From Raineyella sp034933565 (GTDB taxonomy: Bacteria; Actinomycetota; Actinomycetes; Propionibacteriales; Propionibacteriaceae), in contig NZ_JAYFNG010000009.1 of NCBI RefSeq assembly GCF_034933565.1, forward strand, positions 1-64,000: a DNA stretch of 64,000 nt. The letters are read 5' to 3'. This document shows, piece after piece, positions 58,217 through 64,000 of this stretch (its first letter is position 1; each line of letters begins with the position of its first letter). A program made the position numbers and the translations under genes. A model generated the notes under the pieces. The model ran no database searches and was not told the origin of the DNA. It worked only from the letters and a program-made list of their open reading frames with translations.

Positions 58217-60664
58217 ATGTCCACAGTCCGTCGGGAGTACCTGCTGCGGGGGGTGGTACAGGGTGTCGGCTTCCGGCCGCACGTCGCCGTCGTGGCGGCC
58301 CGGCACCGGATCACCGGGTGGTGCGGCAACGACGACCTGCAGGTGTTCGTCGAGGCCCAGGGCACGCCCGGCACCCTCGACGACTTCCTCACCGACCTGC
58401 TCGACACCCTGCCGCCGCTGGCGCGGGTGATCGATCTCACCCGACGCGACCTCCCTCCGGTGCCCGGCGAGGAGGGGTTCCGGATCGTGCCCAGCCGGCA
58501 CCTGCCGGGGGTCCGTACGCTCATCCCACCGGATGTCGCGACCTGCCCGGACTGTCTGGCCGAGATGGCCGACCCGGCCGACCGCCGCCACCGCTACGCG
58601 TTCACCACCTGCACCCACTGCGGCCCACGGCTGACGATCATCGAGGATCTGCCGTACGACCGGGCGACGACCACGATGCGCCGGTTCGCCATGTGTCCGG
58701 ACTGCACCGCGGAGTACACCGACCCGACCGACCGCCGCTTCCACGCCCAACCGATCAGTTGCTACGCCTGCGGGCCCCGGCTGTGGCTGGCCCGGCCCGG
58801 GGAGGCCGCGGCCGAGCGGCCGATCGCCGCTCCCGCCACTCCGGCCGAACAGGACGCGGTGGTCGCCGAGGCCCGCCGGTGGCTGCTGGCCGGGCAGATC
58901 GTCGCGGTCAAGGGGCTGGGCGGTTTCCACCTGATGTGCGACGCGCGCAACGCTGCGGCGGTGGCCCGGCTGCGGGAGCGCAAACGCCGCGGCGGCAAGC
59001 CGTTCGCCGTGATGGTGCGCGACACGGCGGTCGCCGCCGGGCTGGCGCAGCTCACCCCACCCCAGCTGGCGCTGCTGGCTTCCCCGGCCCATCCGATCCT
59101 GATCGCCCCCACAGCGGCCGGCTACGACCTGGCCGCCGACGTCGCGCCGGACTCCGACGACGTGGGACTGATGCTGCCGTACGCCCCGCTGCACACCCTG
59201 CTGCTCGACCCCGGCGAGGGCGGCGGGGAGCTGGCCCTGGTGGCGACCTCCGGGAATCTGTCGGAGGAGCCGCTGTGCCACTCCAACGCCGATGCCCTGG
59301 ATCGGCTCGCCGGGATCGCCGACGGCTTCCTGCTGCACGATCGTGACATCGCGGTGCCGGTGGAGGACTCGGTGCTGTTGGCCCTGCCCGACTCCGATGC
59401 GGTGCCCCTGCGCCGCTCCCGCGGCTATGCGCCGCTGCCGCTGGTCCTCCCCCACACCGATCCTCGACCCGATGACCCGAACGAGCCGGTCGTCCTGGCC
59501 GTGGGCGGGGAGCTGAAGAACACCTTCGCCCTGGCCACCGGGGACCTGGTGTTCGTCTCCGCCCACATCGGTGACATGGGCTCGCTCGCCTCCCAGCGCG
59601 CCTTCGAGGCGTCGGTGGCCCAGCTGACCACGATGCAGCGTCGCGACCCCGAGGTGGTGGTCTGCGACCTGCATCCCGGCTATGCGACGACCGCCTGGGC
59701 GGAGCGCTATGTCGAGGCCCGCCCCGAGGTGGAGCTGCTGCGGGTCCAGCACCACCACGCGCATGCTCTGTCGCTGCTCGCCGAGCACGGCATCGCCGAG
59801 GGGCCGGTCGTGGTGGCCACCCTCGACGGCACCGGCTACGGCGACGACGCCGGGCATCCCTCCCCCGGTGATCCCCTCCCGGAGGGCGCCGGCGCGACGA
59901 CGGCCCCCACGGTGTGGGGCGGTGAGGTGCTCGTACTGGGATCCGAGGAGGATCCGTCGCCGTGGTCGTGGCGTCGTGCCTGGCACGTGCCGTACGTCCC
60001 GCTGGTCGGCGGTGACCGGGCCGTCCGGCAGCCCTGGCGGGTCGCCCAGGGCCTGGCCGCCGCCTGGGACCTGGACATCTCCGCCACTCCGGCCGCTCGC
60101 GTGGCCCCGCCCGACGAACGCCGCCTCGTCGCCTCCCAGCTGGCATCCGGCCTCGGTGTCGTCGGGACGAGCTCGACGGGGCGGCTTTTCGACGCGGCCG
60201 CGGCGATGCTGGGGCTGTGCCCGGAGGTGAGCTACGAGGCGCAGGCGGCGGTGCTGCTCGAACGCGCCGCGGCCCGCTGGGCGGCGGCGCACCCCCCGAG
60301 GACGGGCGGTCCGGCCGGACCCGTCGGTCCTGTCTCCGATCTGCGGGCCGTCTTCCTGGACCTGCTGGACCGGCGCGGGGACGATGTCGAGGAGGGCGCC
60401 TGGCGGTTCCACCTCGGCCTCGCCGGGGTGTTCGCCGACCGGATCGCGCGCACCGCGCAGGAGGCCGGCACCACCACCGTGGGACTGACCGGTGGCGTCG
60501 CCGTGAACCGCATCTTCGCCCGCGCACTGACCGCTCGACTCCGGACGTACGGACTGGACGTCCTCACCCACCGGGTGGTGCCGCCCAACGACGGGGGCCT
60601 GTGCCTGGGCCAGGCGTGGGCCGGGAGACTGGTCTGGGCCGGGCGGCCGGCGTCGAGCCGGTGA
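58217..60664 (+). CDS. hypF: HypF carbamoyltransferase
   Basis: An 815-residue enzyme that converts carbamoyl phosphate to the carbamoyl group used for cyanide ligands. Domains: acylphosphatase-like (1-90, GVVQGVGFRPHV), two C4 zinc fingers (CPDC...CTHC and CPDC...CYAC, about 112-190), YrdC-like (about 210-390, GLGGFHLMCDA), and Kae1-like (about 430-815, HHHAHALSLLAEHG). Two internal insertions rich in Pro/Gly lie near 550 and 690. GAGGAGGG precedes the ATG. Confidence 0.95.
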   Translation: MSTVRREYLLRGVVQGVGFRPHVAVVAARHRITGWCGNDDLQVFVEAQGTPGTLDDFLTDLLDTLPPLARVIDLTRRDLPPVPGEEGFRIVPSRHLPGVRTLIPPDVATCPDCLAEMADPADRRHRYAFTTCTHCGPRLTIIEDLPYDRATTTMRRFAMCPDCTAEYTDPTDRRFHAQPISCYACGPRLWLARPGEAAAERPIAAPATPAEQDAVVAEARRWLLAGQIVAVKGLGGFHLMCDARNAAAVARLRERKRRGGKPFAVMVRDTAVAAGLAQLTPPQLALLASPAHPILIAPTAAGYDLAADVAPDSDDVGLMLPYAPLHTLLLDPGEGGGELALVATSGNLSEEPLCHSNADALDRLAGIADGFLLHDRDIAVPVEDSVLLALPDSDAVPLRRSRGYAPLPLVLPHTDPRPDDPNEPVVLAVGGELKNTFALATGDLVFVSAHIGDMGSLASQRAFEASVAQLTTMQRRDPEVVVCDLHPGYATTAWAERYVEARPEVELLRVQHHHAHALSLLAEHGIAEGPVVVATLDGTGYGDDAGHPSPGDPLPEGAGATTAPTVWGGEVLVLGSEEDPSPWSWRRAWHVPYVPLVGGDRAVRQPWRVAQGLAAAWDLDISATPAARVAPPDERRLVASQLASGLGVVGTSSTGRLFDAAAAMLGLCPEVSYEAQAAVLLERAAARWAAAHPPRTGGPAGPVGPVSDLRAVFLDLLDRRGDDVEEGAWRFHLGLAGVFADRIARTAQEAGTTTVGLTGGVAVNRIFARALTARLRTYGLDVLTHRVVPPNDGGLCLGQAWAGRLVWAGRPASSR

Positions 60665-60697
60665 GTCCCGCCCTGTCGACCCGCCCCTGATCCCGAC

Positions 60698-60721
60698 CGC
60701 GGGTCCCTGATCCCACCCGCG
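60698..60721. terminator. Hairpin between hypF and hypE
   Basis: CGCGGGT (60698-60704) and ACCCGCG (60715-60721) form a 7-bp stem between the convergent hypF and hypE genes. CCTGATCCC direct repeats surround it. It may serve both directions. Confidence 0.4.
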
Positions 60722-60730
60722 AAAGGGTCG

Positions 60731-61846
60731 TCAGCAGATCCGCGGCAGCGGATCCCCGACCAGCATGTCGACCATCCGGGTGCCGCCGAAGCCGGTGACC
60801 AGCACCACCGCCGCGGCCGGTTCGGCCACGATCCGGCCGATCAGGGCGGCCTGCTCACCGCCGGGCAGGCCGCGGACCGCGGCGAGTGCCTCGTCGGCCT
60901 CGTCGGCCGGGACCACGGCGGCGAAGGTGCCCTCGTTGGCGACGTAGAGCGGGTCGAGTCCCAGCATGTCGCAGGCGGCGCGGGTCATCTCCCGCACCGG
61001 CACCGCCTCGTCCTCGACGACGACACCGAGCCCGCAGGCCCGCGCCAGCTCGTTCAGGACGGTCGCCAGGCCGCCCCGGGTCGCGTCACGCATCCACCGG
61101 GTGTGCGGGGCGGCGGTGAGCAGCGCCTCGACCAGGCCGTTGACCGCGCGGGTGTCGGAGCGGATCGGGGCGTCGATGGCCAGGTCGCCACGGGCCAGCA
61201 TCACCGCCATGCCGTGGTCGGCGATCGGCCCCGACACCAGCAGCCGGTCGCCGCGCCGCACCCGGTCGGCGCCGAGGCTGCGGCCCGCCGGGACCAACCC
61301 CACCCCCGCGGTGGTGATGAAGAGGCGGTCCGCCGCACCCCGGGGCACCACCTTCGTGTCCCCGGTGACGATCCGGACACCGGCCCGGGCCGCGGCCCGG
61401 CGCATGTCGGCGACCACCCGCCGCAGCGTGGCGATGTCGAGTCCCTCCTCCAGCACGAACGCCGCCGAGACCACCGCCGGTCGTGCCCCGCTGACCGCGA
61501 GGTCGTTGACCGTGCCGTTGACCGCCAGCTCCCCGATGCTGCCGCCGGGGAACTCGAGCGGGTTCACCACGTACGAATCGGTCGACATGGCCAGCAGGGC
61601 GTCCGGGGCCGGCTCCCCCAGCGCGGACAGCCCCACGACGCCCGCGTCACCCAGCTGCGCCAGCACATCGTTGCCGTACCCGTCGAGGAAGACCGCGTCG
61701 ACCAATGCCGCGGAGGCCTTCCCACCCGCGCCGTGGGCCAGCGTCACGTACTCGTCGGTGAACCGTGGCCGCCTGGCCCGGACCCGGCTGATCCTCTCGT
61801 TGACGTCCTTCTCGTCGTCGTTGAGGCGATTTCTGGGATCCATCAC
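60731..61846 (-). CDS. hypE: HypE, carbamoyl dehydratase
   Basis: A 371-residue AIR-synthase-like enzyme that dehydrates the carbamoyl group on its own C-terminal cysteine to a thiocyanate. The protein ends in LPRIC, with the essential C371. LAHGAGGKAS, GTVNDLAVSGARP and MRDATRGGLATVLNE are typical. It is divergent from hypC across 105 bp that include GGATACTAG (61909-61917 region), a possible -10 area. Confidence 0.95.
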   Translation of the reverse strand: MMDPRNRLNDDEKDVNERISRVRARRPRFTDEYVTLAHGAGGKASAALVDAVFLDGYGNDVLAQLGDAGVVGLSALGEPAPDALLAMSTDSYVVNPLEFPGGSIGELAVNGTVNDLAVSGARPAVVSAAFVLEEGLDIATLRRVVADMRRAAARAGVRIVTGDTKVVPRGAADRLFITTAGVGLVPAGRSLGADRVRRGDRLLVSGPIADHGMAVMLARGDLAIDAPIRSDTRAVNGLVEALLTAAPHTRWMRDATRGGLATVLNELARACGLGVVVEDEAVPVREMTRAACDMLGLDPLYVANEGTFAAVVPADEADEALAAVRGLPGGEQAALIGRIVAEPAAAVVLVTGFGGTRMVDMLVGDPLPRIC

Positions 61847-61951
61847 TTCACTCCGCTCCCGACGGTGGGTGACCTCGGTGGCACCGGGGCCGCGTCGGGG
61901 AGGATACTAGTCCCGCACCGGCGCCGAGCCGGTCGGAAAGGGGACGAGCCG

Positions 61952-62227
61952 ATGTGCCTGGGAGTGCCGGCGGAGGTCATCGCGATCCCCGACCCCGGTG
62001 AGCCGCGGGCCCGGGTGGCGATCAGCGGGGTGGAGCGTACGGTCGCCACCGACCTGCTCGCCGACGAGGAGCTCCGCCCCGGCGACTGGGTGCTGGTGCA
62101 CGTCGGCTTCGCGCTGAGCCGGATCGACGCCGAGGAAGCGGCGATCACCCTGGAGCAGATCAGCCGGCTGGGCGGCACGATCCTGGACGACGAGATCGCT
62201 TCCTTCCGCCGGTCGGTGATCGAATGA
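61952..62227 (+). CDS. hypC: HypC, hydrogenase maturation chaperone
   Basis: A 91-residue protein starting MCLGVPAEVI, with Cys2 for iron transfer from HypD to the apo-large subunit. The core GDWVLVHVGFALSRIDAEEA is the standard HypC barrel. It overlaps hypD by ATGA, fitting the known HypCD complex. Confidence 0.95.
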   Translation: MCLGVPAEVIAIPDPGEPRARVAISGVERTVATDLLADEELRPGDWVLVHVGFALSRIDAEEAAITLEQISRLGGTILDDEIASFRRSVIE

Positions 62228-63372
62228 GGTACGTCGACGAATTCCGTGACCCGGCCGCCGCCCGGGCCCTGCTGCACCGCATCGAGGAGCTGACCGACCG
62301 GCTCGACCGGCCGCTGCGGGTGATGGAGATCTGCGGCAGCCACACCCACACGATCTACCGCCATGGCCTGGAACACCTGCTGCCGGAGCGGATCGAGTTC
62401 ATCCACGGTCCCGGCTGCCCGGTCTGCGTCATCCCGATGGGCCGGGTGGACGACGCGATCTGGCTGGCCCGCCGGCCCGGCGTGATCCTGACCACCTTCG
62501 GCGACATGATGCGGGTGCCCGGTTCGCAGGAATCACTGCTGCAGGTGCGGGCCGCCGGCGCCGACGTACGGTTCGTCTACTCCCCGCTGGACGCGCTGCC
62601 GATCGCCCGGGACAACCCGGACAAGCAGGTGGTGTTCTTCGCGGTCGGCTTCGAGACCACCGCCCCGTCCACCGCCGTCACCCTGGAACGGGCCCGGGTC
62701 GAGGGCGTGGCCAACTTCTCGGTGTTCAGCAACCACGTCACCACCGAGCCGCCGCTGCGCGCCATCGTCAACGGCGGTGAGACGGAGATCGACGCCTTTA
62801 TCGGTCCCGGACACGTCGCGTCCGTGGTCGGCACCCATGCCTTCGACTTCCTCGCCGAGGAGTTCAACCGGCCGGTCGTGGTCACCGGCTTCGAACCGCT
62901 CGACGTGCTCCAGGCCGTCGCGATGCTGCTGGAGCAGTTCACCTCCGGCGAGGTCGCCGCGGGACGGGCGACGGTGCAGAACCAGTACGCCCGGGTCGTA
63001 CGTCCTGACGGCAACATCGTCGCCCAGAAGCTGATGGATCGGGTCTTCCGCACCCGCGACACCTTCGAGTGGCGTGGCCTGGGCTGGATCGACCACTCCG
63101 GCCTGGGGATCGCCCCCGAGTACGCCGCCTGGGACGCCGAGGCGACGTTCACCGTCCCGGGCGTCCGGGTCGCCGACCCGCCCGCCTGCGAGTGTGGCTC
63201 GGTGCTGACCGGCCGGATCAAGCCCTGGCAGTGCCGGGTGTTCGGCACCGCGTGCACCCCGACGACCCCGATCGGCACCTGCATGGTCTCCCCCGAAGGG
63301 GCCTGCGCGGCCTACTACAACTTCGGTCGCCTCGACCGCGACACGGCGAACGCCGTCACGATCCGCGACTGA
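62224..63372 (+). CDS. hypD: HypD, iron-cofactor assembly protein
   Basis: A 382-residue [4Fe-4S] protein on which the Fe(CN)2CO unit is built. MEICGSHTHTIYRHG, HGPGCPVCVIP and GFETTAPSTA are the conserved central motifs. The cluster cysteines lie in CECGSVLTG, WQCRVFGTAC and GTCMVSPEGACAAYYNF at the C-terminus. Its 3' end overlaps the convergent EamA gene by 17 bp. Confidence 0.96.
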   Translation: MRYVDEFRDPAAARALLHRIEELTDRLDRPLRVMEICGSHTHTIYRHGLEHLLPERIEFIHGPGCPVCVIPMGRVDDAIWLARRPGVILTTFGDMMRVPGSQESLLQVRAAGADVRFVYSPLDALPIARDNPDKQVVFFAVGFETTAPSTAVTLERARVEGVANFSVFSNHVTTEPPLRAIVNGGETEIDAFIGPGHVASVVGTHAFDFLAEEFNRPVVVTGFEPLDVLQAVAMLLEQFTSGEVAAGRATVQNQYARVVRPDGNIVAQKLMDRVFRTRDTFEWRGLGWIDHSGLGIAPEYAAWDAEATFTVPGVRVADPPACECGSVLTGRIKPWQCRVFGTACTPTTPIGTCMVSPEGACAAYYNFGRLDRDTANAVTIRD

Positions 63373-64000
63373 CCTCGACGGCTCTCGGGGCCCGCGTACG
63401 CCCGCTGGTGAACGCCACGCCACCGATCACCAGCAGGCCGCCGATCACATCGGACCAGCGCAGGGTCTGCCCCATCAGGACGGCGATCAGGGCCGTGAAC
63501 ACGGTGACCAGGTTGAGGTAGACCCCGGCCCGGCCGGGCTCGATGACCCGCAGCGCCCGGTTCCAGAGCAGGTAGGACAGCACCGACGGGAAGATCGCGA
63601 TGAAGGCCAGCGACCAGGCCCCCGCCGCGGTGCGCGGGCCGTGGAAGCCGTTCAGCACGACGAAGGGGGTCATCGCCACCACGGTCACGGCGGCCTGGAC
63701 CGCCGTCGACGTGACCGGCGGCATCCTCGGGGCACGCCGGCCGATGATCGTGTACGCCGTCCACACGCCGACGGCGCCGAACATCAGCAGTTCCCCGGGA
63801 CCGAGGCGCAGCCCGGCGATGGCCTCCAGGTGGCCGCGGGTCAGCACCAGGAGCACACCGAGCAGCGCCAGCAGGACGCCCCCGATGCCGCGCGGCGTCA
63901 GGCGCTGCTGCAGGAAGATCGCGGCGGCGAGCAGGATCAGGGCCGGATTGACGGCGTTGATGAGCGACGCATCGAAGGCGCCGGTGAACTGCAGTGCGGC
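63356..64000 (-). CDS. EamA/DMT-superfamily transporter (partial, runs off the window)
   Basis: At least 214 residues of a polytopic EamA permease; the 5' end lies beyond 64000. The visible part has the end of the first repeat (INAVNPALILLAAAIFLQQRL, GVLLALLGVLLVLT) and the second repeat (WTAYTIIGRRAPRMPP, IFPSVLSYLLWNRALRVIEPGRAG, YLNLVTVFTALIAVL). Not closely similar to the transporter at 42160-43134. Substrate unknown. Confidence 0.88.
   Translation of the reverse strand, partial: AALQFTGAFDASLINAVNPALILLAAAIFLQQRLTPRGIGGVLLALLGVLLVLTRGHLEAIAGLRLGPGELLMFGAVGVWTAYTIIGRRAPRMPPVTSTAVQAAVTVVAMTPFVVLNGFHGPRTAAGAWSLAFIAIFPSVLSYLLWNRALRVIEPGRAGVYLNLVTVFTALIAVLMGQTLRWSDVIGGLLVIGGVAFTSGRTRAPRAVEVSRGS

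Noticed and set aside
57860..60571. 903-codon minus-strand frame opposite hypF
   Set aside because: HypF on the plus strand has complete acylphosphatase, zinc-finger, YrdC and Kae1 motifs; the opposite frame has none.

Overview
This window comes from a high-GC Gram-positive chromosome, most likely an actinomycete of the Propionibacteriales/Propionibacteriaceae type. The signs are strong GC-biased third positions, GTG and TTG starts, MurT/GatD (amidated Gram-positive cell wall), an actinobacterial DUF3618 protein, a GroES-like protein and very frequent CGTACG hexamers. The family placement is an inference from codon and gene style only. Coding density is high, operons are short and often coupled by 4-bp ATGA overlaps, and no ribosomal RNA, CRISPR array or intact mobile element is visible.

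Layout. 1-13,400: housekeeping and sugar genes (methionine aminopeptidase, XRE and ROK regulators, alpha-glucosidase, acyl-CoA dehydrogenase, ribokinase-like kinase, the MurT/GatD lipid II amidation pair, a DnaQ-like exonuclease with a cNMP/CBS/DUF294 signalling protein). 13,400-20,300: a redox block with a Rieske protein, a thioesterase, a probably flavinylated surface protein, an FNR-like regulator, and an NnrS-like membrane protein translated just ahead of a 930-residue membrane-cupredoxin-NirK fusion. 20,400-25,300: SppA protease, an ABC exporter and a uridine-kinase-like protein. 25,400-33,300: a complete kdp potassium-uptake operon (kdpFABCDE) led by an extra 27-codon membrane ORF. 33,500-36,600: a beta-glucoside-type PTS permease with a leader RNA antiterminator (RAT) and its LicT/BglG partner. 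36,800-43,100: a Tat-exported protein, a 48-codon ORF, an M20 amidohydrolase, small unknown genes, two tRNA genes with scars of past insertion or deletion, GroES-like, DUF3618, a Bcp peroxiredoxin and an EamA transporter. 43,300-49,600: a TetR-controlled ABC exporter, a membrane-tethered sulfite-oxidase-type molybdoenzyme and a patatin phospholipase. 49,600-63,400: a full [NiFe] uptake hydrogenase locus. The window ends inside a second EamA transporter.

How the genes work together. The hydrogenase locus encodes the Tat-exported small subunit, large subunit, cytochrome b and endopeptidase (hyaABCD type), plus hypA, B, C, D, E and F for the Ni-Fe(CN)2CO cofactor. It also holds a second maturation module: a large-subunit-like scaffold, a HypC/HupF-like chaperone and a second HypA. 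Together with the NirK fusion, the FNR-like regulator and the FMN-binding surface protein, this suggests a facultative anaerobe able to oxidise hydrogen and detoxify or respire nitrite. The PTS/antiterminator pair, ROK-controlled alpha-glucosidase and ribokinase indicate saccharide use.

The most unusual general signal is a family of degenerate tandem repeats with a 15-bp period, found at the ends of four unrelated genes (encoding pentapeptide tails) and, with similar sequence, in one non-coding stretch. Other points worth following are the degenerate P-type-ATPase-like domain fused to the hydrogenase cytochrome b, the tripartite NirK, the small ORF ahead of kdpF, and the 16-bp duplication of a tRNA-Leu 3' end next to a truncated PIG-L deacetylase gene.
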